From the NCBI GenBank assembly GCA_024760905.1, contig CM045729.1:43767080-43831079 (forward strand): a stretch of 64,000 nt of DNA, read 5' to 3'. Numbering within the stretch: position 1 is the first letter of the stretch; each line of letters opens with the position of its first letter. This DNA is from Plotosus lineatus (lineage: Eukaryota; Chordata; Actinopteri; Siluriformes; Plotosidae). The notes below the pieces were generated by a model. The model searched no databases and was not told the origin of the DNA. It saw only the letters and a program-made list of their open reading frames with translations. Positions 1 through 10,702 of this stretch are shown piece after piece. The translations under genes were made by a program, and so were the position numbers.

Positions 1-904
1 ATGGATTGTGCCCCATACAGAGCCAAAAGAACCATGAGGAGGGGAAGAAAAATCTTAATTTTATCCCTCAGTGAAATACTCAAAAACTCTGCTTAATAAC
101 TCCATACGCTGCCTGCTGATATATCAACATCCATGTAGATAAAGATGAGAAAAAAGTAAAGCGCTTTGGCAGCAAATACAAATCTAAGCTTGATCTGATG
201 CTCCGTGTGTCATGTGGAGAAGGTGTGTGTATGTGTGTGGGGTGGGGGGTGGGGGGGTGGGTCGGGGCAAGGTTTAGATACACATGAAAACTCAGACTAT
301 TTCTAGCCATTATAATATAAACATGAGGAATGAACCATGTCCCATGGACATCTCAATGTTTAATGTAACTTCAAACCATTGCAATGCATTTCAAAATGTG
401 CTGTCTATTTAAAAAAGTTTCAAATAAATTCTATTCTGTAAACAGAAAAACAGTTTATTCGTTTATTTTTCTTTTCCCCCCCATGTTCTCCCTAATTTTA
501 ATTGGATCCAATTTCCAATTACCACCCATCAGTTATTGCCTTACCTATTACATGACTACCATTGAACAGGGAGGGGTGAAAGCATGCATACGTCCCTCCA
601 TGACATGCCATGCACATTATTGGGGCGGTCTAACACATTCTGAGGGAAAGTACCATCCGCCCCTCATACGAATGAACTCACAGACACTCATGATTGGCTG
701 GCAATCACTGTGAGTGAAAGGGAAGTAAGCATATGCCATCCCTCCATCACAGGAGAGCTTGGCCAATTAGTGCCCATGGACTCTCAATCACAGACAGCTG
801 TGGCATCAACCCGGATTCGAAAATGTGATCTCAGGGTTACAGAATAACAGTTTATAGTGGGCTAAAACCTTTAAAGTAGAGATCACTTCAGTGGGGATTA
901 TATT
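1..904. other. No gene seen; G-rich tract
   Basis: I see no coding signal or recognised repeat here. A strand-asymmetric G-rich tract lies at about 226-267, with runs of six and seven G. The short open frames in this stretch have low-complexity composition and no domain I recognise. Confidence 0.5.
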
Positions 905-926
905 GTTTTATGATGTGTATATATAT

Positions 927-992
<66 letters not shown>

Positions 993-1005
993 CACACACA
1001 CACAC
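905..1005. repeat. (TA)n then (CA)n microsatellite
   Basis: A (TA)n tract of about 50 bp runs from about 938 and changes to CA repeats just before the Tc1 left end. The Tc1 element was probably inserted into this TA-rich tract, and later slippage may have changed its left TA flank to CA. Confidence 0.9.
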
Positions 1006-2620
1006 ACTGGTCCTTTTGAAAGAAATGAGCATATTGTGATAAAGTTCATTACTTTCTGTAATGTACTGATAAACATTAGACCCTCATATATTTTAGGTTC
1101 ATTACACACAACTGAAGTAGTTCAAGCCTTTTATTGTTTTAATATTGAGAATTTTGGCAAAAAAGTAAAGAAAAACCAAAAACCCCTATCTCAAAAAATT
1201 AGCATATTTCATCCGACCAATTAAAAAATAAAGTGTTTTTAATACAAGAAAAGTCAGCCTTCAAATAATTATGTTCAGTTATGCACTCAATACTTGGTCG
1301 GGAATCCTTTTGCAGAAATGACTGCTTCAATGCGGCGTGGCATGGAGGCAATCAGCCTGTGGCACTGCTGAGGTGTTATGGAGGCTCAGGATGCTTCGAT
1401 AGCGGCCTTAAGCTCATCCACAGTGTTGGGTCTGGTGTCTCTCAACTTTCTCTTCACAATATCCCACAGATTCTCTATGGGGTTCAGGTCAGGAGAGTTG
1501 GCAGGCCAATTGAGCACAGTAATACCATGGTCAGTAAACCATTTAGCAGTGGTTTTGGCACTGTGAGCAGGTACCAGGTCATGCTGAAAAATGAAATCTT
1601 CATCTCTATAAAGCTTTTCAGCAGATGGAAGCATGAAATGCTCCAAAATCTCCTGATAGCTAGCTGCATTCACCCTGCCCTTGATAAAACACAGTGGACC
1701 AACACCAGCAGCTGACATGGCACCCCAGACCATCACTGACTGTGGGTACTTGACACTGGACTTCAGGCATTTTGGCATTTCCTTCTCCCCAGTCTTCCTC
1801 CAGACTCTGGCACCTTGATTTCCGAATGACATGCAAAATTTGCTTTCATCTGAAAAAAGTACTTTGGACCACTGAGCAACAGTCCAGTGCTGCTTCTCTG
1901 TAGCCCAGGTCAGGCGCTTCTGCCGCTGTTTCTGGTTCAAAAGTGGCTTGACCTGGGGAATGCGGCACCTGTAGCCCATTTCCTGCACACGCCTGTGCAC
2001 GGTGGCTCTGGATGTTTCTACTCCAGACTCAGTCCACTGCTTCCACAGGTCCCCCAAGGTCTGGACTCGGCCCTTCTCCACAATCTTCCTCAGGGTCCGG
2101 TCACCTCTTCTGGCTGTGCAGCGTTTTCTGCCACACTTTTTCCTTCCCACAGACGTCCCACTGAGGTGCCTTGATACAGCACTCTGGGAACAGCCTATTC
2201 ACTCAGAGATTTCTTTCTGTGTCTTACCCTCTTGCTTGAGGGTGTCAATGATGGCCTTCTGGACAGCAGTCAGGTCGGCAGTCTTATCCATGATTGTGGT
2301 TTTGAGGAATGAACCAGGCTGGGAGTTTTTAAAAGCCTCAGGAATCTTTTGCAGGTGTTTAGAGTTAAATGGTTGATTCAGATGATTAGGTTAATAGCTC
2401 GTTTAGACTATCTTTTCATGATATGCTAATTTTTTGAGATAAGAATTGTGGGTTTTCATGAGCTGGATGCCAAAATCATGAGTACTAAAACAATAAAAGA
2501 CCTGAAATATTTCAGTTGGTGTGCAATGAATCTAAAATATATAAAAGTTAAATTTTTATCAGTACATTACAGAAAATAATGAACTTTATCACAATATGCT
2601 AATTTTTTTAGAAGGACCAG
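1006..2620 (-). mobile_element. Tc1-family transposon, copy 1, both ends present
   Basis: The ends are inverted: CTGGTCCTTTTGAAA at the left and its complement at about 2606-2620. The terminal inverted repeats are roughly 215 bp and each holds two copies of a motif containing TTAGCATAT or GAGCATATTG, an outer and an inner one. This is the IR/DR layout known from fish Tc1 elements such as Sleeping Beauty. TA follows the right end; the left flank reads CA within a microsatellite. The transposase remnant lies on the minus strand between the arms. Confidence 0.93.
1287..2291 (-). pseudogene. Tc1 transposase with two nonsense codons
   Basis: The full reading frame from ATG at 2291 to the stop at 1287 is about 334 codons, the usual length for fish Tc1 transposases. 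The N-terminal half carries the paired-type helix-turn-helix region (QKAIIDTL, then SQSAVSRHL). The catalytic DDE half shows FSDESKF (first Asp), FQHDLVPAHSAKTT (second Asp) and SPDLNPIENLWDIVKRKL (Glu), spaced as in DD34E enzymes. Two changes break it: TGA at codon 31 (2199-2201), where an Arg codon is expected, and TGA at 1386-1388, where copy 2 at 45.6-46.6 kb has TGG for Trp. No frameshift was found. The longest open piece is 254 codons and keeps all three catalytic residues but lacks the N-terminal DNA-binding part and the C-terminus. It probably became inactive recently. Confidence 0.93.
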
Positions 2621-3029
2621 TATATATCATAAAACAAAGTCAGAGCTGTGTTATGGTTTCCATATGATTTATATTCTGTGCTCTCCAAAATCAAACGGAT
2701 AAAATGCTTACTCAAAATTATTCTTGGAGAAATAATTAAATCCTCTGAACTGAATTCAGAATAATTATTCCTATGTAACCAAAATTACTTCAAGCAATTG
2801 CAGGAAAATGCATATTTGCTGTCTCCATAATTTCCAACAGAACACCTTCAAAATCCACCAAGTTCATGCAAAAGCTGTGACGGTCTCAGCTACAGCTCTC
2901 AGGATTCGGGGTTCATTTACTGTCATTACATGTTTCCAAATGAACACAATTTGTTCTCAGGACCAGCAGCTTACAAAAGGCAATAGTCCTTATTAAGAAC
3001 ATGCAGCATACTAATAAAATAAAGAGCCA
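2621..3029. other. No gene seen
   Basis: AT-rich unique-looking sequence between the Tc1 copy and the next MITE. No coding or repeat signal was recognised. Confidence 0.4.
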
Positions 3030-3525
3030 CAGGGATCCCCCATTATTTCGCGCTTCAATTAATGCGGCTTCTGTGCATCGCAGTTTAAAAAAACAAAAAA
3101 CACAAATAAATAAATAAATATTCATTGAATTAAAAAAAAAAAAAAAATCAGGAAATTAAGGAAGAATAGGTGGGAAAGTTAAGGTTAAAACGTCACAAAA
3201 ACAAGGCCCATTATGCAAAAAACAAACCAAAAACAAAAAGAAAACCCTAAACCAACACAAAATAAAAAGCAACCCAAAATCTCCCATCAAAACTGGATAC
3301 AATGTTGCATCTGGCGTTTGCGCAGCCACGCCCCCCTCGTCCAGAGCCTAGTATTAAGTGGACCTCAGGATAATGTTCATAATAATATTTCATACTTATA
3401 TTTATGATCTATCTTTCTGTGGATTCCATTTCTATTTCTACTTATTCTTCAATTTCATTTCACTCTTTCACTTGGTCGCGTGGGGATCTCGGTCCCAATT
3501 AACTGCGGAAGGTGAGGGATCCCTG
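3030..3525 (-). mobile_element. Short TA-type MITE, CAGGGATCC-end class
   Basis: The ends are inverted: CAGGGATCCCCCATTATTTC at the left and GGTGAGGGATCCCTG at the right. The right arm reads, on the opposite strand, as CTTTCCGCAGTTAATTGGGA, which matches the left end of the MITE at 19303-20013, so this copy lies in the reverse direction. It has no transposase. The flanking dinucleotide is CA on both sides rather than TA. The TIR style is that of pogo/Tigger MITEs. Confidence 0.8.
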
Positions 3526-3559
3526 CACTGTATTATTAATTATAACATTTAAACATATA

Positions 3560-3752
3560 ATATTTACATTTACAACATTTGGTAGATGCCCTTATGCAGA
3601 GCAACTTACAATCAACATTTATAAAAAAAAAAAAAAAACCCTGAGGAATTGAGAGTTATGGACCCTGCTTATGGACCCAACAGTGGGAATTGAAAGGCTG
3701 ACCTACAGATTAGTAGCCCAATCACCTTCACCACCAAAGCACCACTGCACAC
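3560..3752. repeat. Dispersed repeat fragment
   Basis: The segment begins with a motif like CATTTGGTAGATGCCCTTAT, followed by GAGCAACTTACAA and CCCAACAGTGG. The same word order recurs at 17716-17832, and part of it in reverse at 33650-33700 and near 59230, so this is a multicopy fish repeat. It ends with a segment that looks like a decayed tRNA-type promoter region. The family was not identified. Confidence 0.55.
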
Positions 3753-3935
3753 TAGTAATAAATAACTATAAACCTGAGATGAATGTAAGTAACATCATTT
3801 ATACAATATTTTACTAGTGTAATTAAACATATAATAAATAACTATAAACCTGAGATGAATGTAAGTAACATCATTTATACAATATTTTATTAGTGTAATT
3901 AAACATATAATAAATAACTATAAACCAGAGATGAC
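3753..3935. repeat. 76-bp tandem repeat, about 2.4 copies
   Basis: The word AATAACTATAAACC begins at 3761, 3837 and 3913, exactly 76 bp apart. The first two units are almost identical over the whole period and the third is cut short. No coding content; it looks like a small local minisatellite. Confidence 0.9.
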
Positions 3936-4739
3936 ATCAGTAAACAACAACAGTTTATTTCATAGTTTATGACGGTGTAACTGTCATAAGTGTTCATTTA
4001 TTATCAAAGCCTCATACTTATGTAAATCTAAAGACAAGCTTTACTTGTTTATTTTTTGAAGTCAGTGGTTTTTCGTTTTGTGTCGAATTAAGTTTTCAAA
4101 ATACCACTGAAAAGACAGCGAGTAATATTATGGCGGCTTCTTTACTAAAATTAAATGAATATATTTTCAGAGCTGTGTACGCTTTTAAGCGGTGTCTAAA
4201 CATAAAATAGCTTTAGTGCAGTGGATTTAAGATGACATTATTGAGATTAATTTCCTGCATTATCATGACCTTAACATAAAGGAAATGGCGGAAAAAAATG
4301 TCTGTTTATGTATGACTCACAACTCTGTAAGAGATCTGTAATATCAGTACGATCACTGTTGATTATGCTCATTATGAAGAAAATGCCCATTATTTGATGT
4401 AATTTTGTGGTTTTCCAAATGGTAATGTTCAGCGCCATGGTCTATGATTTAAATTTCGAAACATTTTCTTAATTGTGTTCATCGGGTTTTCATGTCTTTG
4501 GGTTTCTTTCGTCCTCTTAAAAACTTGCATGTACAGCATTTTAAAATGTATTCTACCATGTGTTACAATTGAGCAAAACCCACAAACTGGTCATGGATTC
4601 ATAAGTCAAGCAGACAGCAATCCTAAACATTAAACTGATGTATGCTGAAGGGATTATCTAAACAAGAGAGAGATATCTGGTACATCAGAAACAATGGATA
4701 TTAATAAAAAAATAATTGCAATCACCGGGCTTCTCTAAC
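3936..4739. other. No gene seen
   Basis: AT-rich sequence without a supported open frame or recognised repeat. Confidence 0.4.
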
Positions 4740-4870
4740 AGTGACTACGATTTCCCGTGCTCTAGTGCCTTCCCTGTAAATAATAAAGCTCATCCATTTT
4801 CATCATACCCTGTGTCCTGCATTTTTGGGTCCGGCTGAATGTTCCTGGCATCATAGAAGGGCTGATTCTG
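4740..4870 (+). repeat. LTR-like fragment with polyadenylation signal
   Basis: An AATAAA signal at about 4781 is followed by TGCATTTTTGGGTCCGGCTG and ends near TCTGTGACA at 4864. A reverse-oriented relative lies at 54395-54516. The order AATAAA, a C/T-rich stretch, then a GGGTC-type word and TGACA resembles the 3' end of Gypsy-type LTRs. No internal gag-pol part is present, so the class is an inference. Confidence 0.5.
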
Positions 4871-4878
4871 TGACACCA

Positions 4879-4879
<1 letters not shown>

Positions 4880-4918
<39 letters not shown>
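4880..4918. repeat. (AC)n microsatellite
   Basis: An uninterrupted AC repeat of about 20 units; two GT tracts lie nearby at 5011-5041 and 5358-5392. Confidence 0.95.
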
Positions 4919-4920
<2 letters not shown>

Positions 4921-5008
4921 CTATATAAACTTGTGACAATGTGTAAGGACTGAGAAGTATAATTGTCCTTGAACTAGTTAAAAGTGATCATCTAGACAAG
5001 TGAAACTG

Positions 5009-5042
<34 letters not shown>

Positions 5043-5139
5043 CAGACTGTCAGTTTAGTCCAATTAGTGACTTATAAAGATGTATCCACATTAACTTTAA
5101 ACGCTGAAAAAACACGTTTAATCCACAATCAATTTTGTA

Positions 5140-5356
5140 AACCTGATCCAAGCCAGGCCAGACTAACATGTCCGCCTCACAGTAAGAAGGTGCTGGGTTT
5201 GAGTCAAGCGCATTTCTGTGTGACGTATGTATGGGCTTCCGGTTCTTGTGTGGGTTTTCTCAGAGTACTCCGGTTCCCTCTCACATTTCAAAAACATGTA
5301 GATTAGACTGGCTGTTCCAAATTGACCCTAGCAGTGAGTCGGATTGTGAATGCTTG

Positions 5357-5394
<38 letters not shown>

Positions 5395-5530
5395 GACCCT
5401 GCAGTAATCTGGAAAACTGTTCGGGGTGCACCCTGCCTTCTCCTAGTGTCAGCAGCAATGAACACCTGCTTCCCTATAACCTTAATAGGATTAAGTGGCA
5501 TGGAATGAGTGCAATGGTGATCCGGTGGGA
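5140..5530 (+). mobile_element. Decayed tRNA-type SINE with L2-like tail
   Basis: The segment CCGCCTCACAGTAAGAAGGT then GCTGGGTTTGAGTC resembles a tRNA-derived head with a box-B-like word. It is followed by the body words TGGGTTTTCTCAGAGTACTC and CAAATTGACCCTAG, then a tail (GGGGTGCACCCTGCC) of the kind shared by L2-type LINEs and fish SINEs. A (GT)n tract at 5358-5392 interrupts it. Decayed relatives are at 11120-11350 and 57965-58090. Confidence 0.6.
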
Positions 5531-6774
5531 GGGCACTGGATTTCACCCTGCAAAAAAAAAAAAAAAAATTGCTGGATTACCAGGATAAGGTTGGGGGTGA
5601 AAGTTCCAATATCAATGGGTCGTCAGTGCCGCCCCCCCTCCCAAGCAGGTTATCAGACCGGCCATGTCTCTCACTCTATGTCTCTATGATGAGAAGCATG
5701 TCAAAGAACTATTGCTTACCTTTGAAAAAAGTAGGCTACATCAATGTCGATGTGTTTCTGTCCTCTGATGGCCTGGCAAGCCGTCCAGGGTGTATTCTGC
5801 CGTCGCCCAGAGTCGGCCAAGATGGGTGCCAGGAAACCAAATGTGGCAGTTTCTGTCTATGACCTGAGCTTTTATTAAAGGGCCTTTTAAAGGTGACCTT
5901 ACCAGACATATTTTAACCTGATCCACATTACAACCAATGCAAAACAGTTGGACAGCAAGCAGGTGTGTGTCTACGGCATGTCTATTACATGACTAATGTT
6001 CACATTGCAGCTCAAACCTGCTCATTCTACTTTTGTATAAAAATAACTAGTTCAGTTTTCTCTACTCAAAACACTGAAATCTTCCAGAAACATTCAGCAG
6101 AATAACCCCAGCAGCATTTTACTGGCTTTCACACCACACAAGGGAAACATTTTCAAGCGCTTTATCACTTCTATCTACAGTCTGCCCTTCCACATTCATC
6201 CAAGCTAACAGACAAACCTTCAGTGATCGTAATGAGAGCCAGAGTGCTTCTTGTGCATCTTTCCAAAAGCTGTCCAATAGAAGATGGGCCTGCATTTGTT
6301 CAGTTACCACTCTGATTTTACATCCAGAGTAAATCTGCTTTAAAACCACAGCATCTGTCTTTTCAATCATCCACCCTGCTTTTTGTTCCTAAAACAACTG
6401 CACACTTCTAGAACAAATGACACACAGTTCATCCACTGGGCATGAACCACAATTAGGAATAAAAATGTTGTGTTTCCCCCCAACCCAACAAAATCAAGCT
6501 GACCCAAAAGGTTTTTGGAATGTGGGAAAAAAAATGAACTTAACCAACCGGCCTCCGAGATTTTTTTGATCTGCCGAATGTTTTATGCGTCAAGGCGCCT
6601 CTCAGCTGGTTATTTTGTTTTCTTGACATTAACCTACTACAGAGGCAGCGATTTGTATTTATTAGTGACTTGAAGAATCAGCAATGAGAATAATGTTTAG
6701 TGTTCATTCAGTTGCAAAACTATATTCTATTGGCTAACTTGGTTTGGGTCAATGACGTGAAGAATAATCTAGAC
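5531..6774. other. Mostly unique sequence, one more SINE-tail fragment
   Basis: At about 5756-5830 a second copy of the tail words occurs (CTGATGGCCTGGCAAGCCGT, then GTCCAGGGTGTATTCTGCC). Beyond that I see no gene. Short open frames near 6119-6370 have no domain I recognise. Confidence 0.4.
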
Positions 6775-8559
6775 CAGGGGTGGGCAAACTTTTTGGCTCG
6801 GGGACCACATTGACTTTTAAAATTTCACAAACGGGCCGGGTCAGCAAGATCCGATTAAAAAAAACAAAAAAAACATTTTTTTTTTTTTTGTTTAACAGTA
6901 CATATCAAACAGAAAAAGCATTACGCTATTAGCATACCCTTTAGTGGGAACAGTGTTGTTGACCCATTTTTGCCAGTGCACTGAAGCCTAGTGGTAATTC
7001 AATTGTGGTTCTCAGCACAGATTTGAGGTGTTCATCACTCAGTAGGGATCTGTGGACTGCTTTGTTGGTGTTCATCACACTAAAAGTCTGTTCACACACA
7101 TATGTAGAGCCAAACAACACCAACATCCAATGTACCATCTTCTGGATGTTTGGAAATTTGGCTGCACTTAATGAAGCATAAAACTCATCTAGTTTAAGGG
7201 AGTTGAACTCCTTTAACATCATGTCACATTGGAGCTCAATCAGATCCAACTGCAACTCCTGTGGTATCGTTTCAGGGTCTTGTGAGAAGGGACCTGTCAA
7301 TTTCTCCAAAATCACGAAACTGAAAGCTGATACAAGTTCTCCTGTGAGAAGTTGCGTGACATGGCACATGATTACTTGCGTGACATGGCACGCGACATGC
7401 ACGCCATGCCTGCGTAAGCACATCTTTCCTGGTATGTTGTTGTGCTCCGAGTCACCAAATAAACGTGAGCCATCACAAACCTGAGTCAGATCCTTTCCCA
7501 ATCCAGTGCCTTCCTGGATTTTTTTCACATGTTGCAGGGCCTCTTTTAACCTGGCCAGTGTGGGGGAAATGAGCAAATGACTTGTCTGAGATTTGCTTTG
7601 AAAATAAAACTAGCCTGGTTTTGAAGGTTCTGACATTTCCTTGCATTTCATGCACAAACTGTTTTATCCTTTGTAGTTTCACATTCAGCTCGTTCATGTG
7701 GGCCAGTTTGTCCCCAGTAAGAGCAAAATCACAACCAATCAGTGTCTTTCAGCTCAGCAACATTCTCGGTGTTCTCAAGCAGCTCCAAAAATGAAAGAAT
7801 CTCCTGCCTCCAAATTGAACCACCGGACATTAGAATGTAAAGCAAGTCCCTATGATCAGCGGCAGATTCTTCAGCAAAATGAATAAACTGACAATGCTGA
7901 CGTCCCGACACTCGAATAAACTTAACGAGTTTCACAACCGGCTTCACTATGTGGTTGAGCTGCACCATGGATTTACAGAGTGCTTCCTGCTGAATTATAC
8001 ATATATCCTCGTACTTGATTCTGGGACAGAAGTTGCTCGAATGAAGGTGTTTTGCTGAGCCTGCAAGCTCGCGACCAGCCTATCAGCAGTAGCCGGACAC
8101 TCACGCAGTGACAGATTGTTGGCGTAATTAGCATGCTTAGTGGAAAAGTGGTGGCTGATCTTATATTCTTTTAAAACCGAAAAGGTTTCTTGGCAAATAA
8201 GACATACAGCCTTTGACTGGACTTCAGTAAAAAAAAAAAAAAAAAAAACAGTATTTAGGTGTCTATTTCTTATGAACCACCCGGCACTCACTGTCGACTT
8301 CTCATTGCTGCAGATGGGCTCTGTGCAGTAGAAGAGTGATAACCAGAAGTGGCTCGAGTGCTGCAAAATCAACTGACTGCGCCTAATGCGCAACTGGTCG
8401 TGAAAAGCAGTCACTACAATATCAAAGTCAAATGAATGTAATCAATCAATCATTCACATCAAACATGAATTCTGTACCAATCAATCTTCGGCGGGCCGGA
8501 GTAAAAAGACCAACGGGCCAGATGTGGCCCGCGGACGGGCTGTAATTTGACCAACTCTA
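6775..8559 (-). mobile_element. hAT transposon (GTF2IRD2/Charlie-like) with 8-bp target duplication
   Basis: The left end reads CAGGGGTGGGCAAACTTTTT; the right end, on the other strand, reads TAGAGTTGGTCAAATT. The 8 bases just outside are ATCTAGAC at 6767-6774 and ATCTAAAC at 8560-8567, seven of eight identical, which is the target-duplication length of hAT elements. Inner sequences at both sides are rich in GGGCCGG and GTGGCCCGCGG words, typical of this hAT group. The transposase remnant is on the minus strand. Confidence 0.88.
6941..8414 (-). pseudogene. hAT transposase, BED finger to dimerisation domain, frameshifted
   Basis: Read from the right: a segment near 8270-8310 reads VDSECRVVHKK followed by a stop in place of Trp. 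A BED-type zinc finger follows at about 8125-8230 (CLICQETFSVLKEYKISHHF then STKH). The middle part is in separate frames at about 7729-7968 (VVKLVKFIRVSGRQHCQF) and 7473-7697 (ELNVKLQRIKQFVHEMQGNV). The C-terminal hAT dimerisation region at about 6941-7250 includes FGSTYVCEQTFSVMNTNKAV and LRTTI. The pieces lie in order but in several frames, and a run of about 18 T (poly-A on the coding strand) sits just before the BED segment. The order matches GTF2IRD2/ZBED-type hAT transposases. It is inactive. Confidence 0.82.
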
Positions 8560-8567
8560 ATCTAAAC

Positions 8568-9017
8568 TGTGCACCACTCCCTTTCTCGTAGGTCACTGGC
8601 TTCAACGTCCGGTCAAGGGGGGAAAACCCCCAGAAATGCTGAAAACCAAACCAACAATGTCCAAGTAAGTGTTTTTTATTCTTTGTTAAACCGTAGACAG
8701 GCTGATATTTATGGATAACAAAATTGCATTCCAGGCACAGGCATTTGACACTACAGACTACATTTGGCTTAAGGAAGTACAGAACAATCTCCACAACACA
8801 TAGTGTAGAGAAAAGTGAGCCAAAGTCTGCACTGACAAGATTCTACAAAAGTTAGCAAAACAGAAAAGGCTGTTTGAAAATTTGGGTAATTTTGAAGAGA
8901 TCTTAGCATGATTGTTCTCATAGCATGTGATTCTTATTTAAGAGTATTTAGGTCAGTGTTTCCTTGTATATAAATCTTCACTAGAGAGTTATTGCTCACA
9001 TTTACATATGCAGAATG
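8568..9017. other. No gene seen
   Basis: Sequence between the hAT element and the next MITE without recognised content. Confidence 0.4.
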
Positions 9018-9476
9018 CAGTAGTACCCCGACTTACGAGTATCCCTAATAACGAATTTTCCATGATACGAGCTTCAAATCAATCCCACCAAAAATGTACC
9101 CCATCCAATTAGCAAATTTTCGACTTTCGAGCTCTGCTGGGGAAATAGCTTTTCCAGGTTGATTAGCCTTGTATTCTTCCGCGTGCATTCCTCTGTGCTC
9201 CAAGAATGCCTTGTGCAGTGCTTCTCAATTTTGGGGGAGAGAGACGTAAAACGGATGAACATAAGTCGGGGAGCGTCTGTATTGTGATAATGTTTATTGT
9301 TACATGTTTATTTTAAATATATGTTTGTGTCAGATTATATGAGTTTTGGAGGGGTTTGGAATGGATTAATTAGTTTTCTATTGTTTCCTCTGGGACTTTT
9401 TGTTTCATCTAAGGAACGTTTTCACTTACAAGCTTGCCCTCGAAACGGATTAATTTCGTAATTCGAGGTACCACTG
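9018..9476. mobile_element. Pogo-type MITE, GGTACC-end class
   Basis: The left end CAGTAGTACCCCGACTTACG faces the right end AATTCGAGGTACCACTG. The right flank is TA; the left flank reads TG. It has no coding capacity. The internal words CCATGATACGAGCTTC and TTTTCGACTTTCGAGCTC recur in the copies at 14840-15045 (reversed) and 21864-22030. Confidence 0.85.
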
Positions 9477-9639
9477 TAATTATGTTTTTGGACATTTGAC
9501 TTCTAACAAATTCATTCATCAGTGTTCCAGCTAGGTTATTTTAGCATGGCGCAGCACCATGTGTGAGTCACACGATCACCATGCCTTTTTTTTTCATGGG
9601 GTATACCCTTTGAACACAACCGCTATGCATCTAGGTTTT

Positions 9640-10702
9640 CATTTCTTCTTCTTTCTTCTTTTACTTTCAACTGCTCCCTTCAGGGGTCGCCACAGCAAAT
9701 CATCCGCCTCCATCTCACCCTATCCTCTGCATCTTCTTTTCTGACTCCAACGACCTTCATGTCTTCCTTCACCACATCCATAAATCTCTTCTTTGGTCTT
9801 CCTCTAGGCCTTCTGCCTGGTAGTTCCAACCTCAGCATCCTACTACCAATATACTCACTATCCCTCCTCTGTACATGTCCAACCCATCTCAATCTAGCCT
9901 CTCTGACTTTGTCTCCAAAACATCTTACATGGGCTGTCCCTCTGATATACTCATTTCTGATCCTATCCATCCTCGCTACTCCCAGAGAGAACCTCAACAT
10001 TTTCATCTCCGCTACCTCCAGCTCTGCCTCCTGCCTTTTCCTCAGCGCCACTGTTTCTAAGCCATACAACATCGCTGGCCTCACCACCGTCTTGTACACT
10101 TTTCCCTTCATTCTTGCTGACACTCTCCTATCGCACATCACACCGGACAATTTTCTCCAACCATTCCAGCCTGCCTGCACACGCTTCTTCACCTCTTTTC
10201 CACACTCTCCATTGCTGTGGATTGTTGAGCCCAAGTACTTAAAATCCTCCACCTTCGTTATCTCTGATCCCTGTAACATCACCGTTCCTCCTAGGTCCTT
10301 CTCCTTCCCACACATGTATTCTGATTTTCTGAGGCTAACCTTCATTCCTCTCCTTTCCAGGGCATACATCCACCTCTCTAGATTTTCCTGCACTTGTTCT
10401 CTGCTCTCACTACAGATCACAATGTCATCTGCAAACGTCATAGTCCATGGAGATTCTTGTCTCACCTCGTCTGTCAGCCTGTCCATCACCATAGCAAACA
10501 AGAAGGGGCTCAGAGCTGACCCTTGATGCAGTCCCACCTTGAATTCGTCGGTCACACCAACAGCACACCTCACCACTGTCTTACATCTCTCATCCATGTC
10601 CTGCACCACTCTAACATACTTCTCCTGCCACTCCAGACTTCCTCATGCAATACCACAGTTCTTCTCTTGGCACCCTGTCATATGCTTTTTCCAGATCCAA
10701 TA
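9640..10702 (-). mobile_element. RTE-clade LINE, 5'-truncated copy a
   Basis: This is the 3' third of an RTE-type non-LTR retrotransposon. The coding part ends with CCGDP and a TGA just inside the conserved tail word CTGTGGCGACCCCTGAA (reverse strand). The tail after it is short and GA-rich. The copy stops within the RT domain at about 10702, typical of incomplete target-primed insertion. The same family occurs at 37850-40875, 46927-49945 (split) and 54517-55385. Confidence 0.85.
9680..10609 (-). pseudogene. RTE reverse transcriptase C-terminal part, open for 309 codons
   Basis: The open frame covers the RT palm onward: [18 protein letters not shown], then [20 protein letters not shown] with the catalytic DD pair, then FKYLGSTI. 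The thumb/C-terminal region follows, with YGLETVALRKRQEAELEVAE and the end motif RPRGRPKKRFMDVVKEDMK. Relative to the copy at 54.5-55.4 kb it lacks two residues (Val-Glu) before GLHQGS. The frame is open but the endonuclease and the first RT blocks are missing, so it cannot act alone. Confidence 0.85.

Noticed and set aside
888..1224. Open frames on both strands running through TA/CA repeats
   Set aside because: They consist of Tyr-Ile and Thr-His repeats from the microsatellite. The same holds for frames at 22021, 23395, 23696, 24188, 36378, 52832 and 62993.
3753..3935. Regularly spaced repeats that might suggest a CRISPR array
   Set aside because: The whole 76-bp unit repeats, including what would be spacer, and the setting is eukaryotic.
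6119..6370. An 83-codon minus-strand frame that might be a host exon
   Set aside because: It shows no recognisable domain and no clear splice sites.
9759..10526. A 255-codon open frame on the plus strand, Ser/Leu/Pro-rich
   Set aside because: It is the antisense of the RTE reverse transcriptase. Similar antisense frames occur at 38080, 39209, 39998 and 54353 over the other copies of the same LINE.
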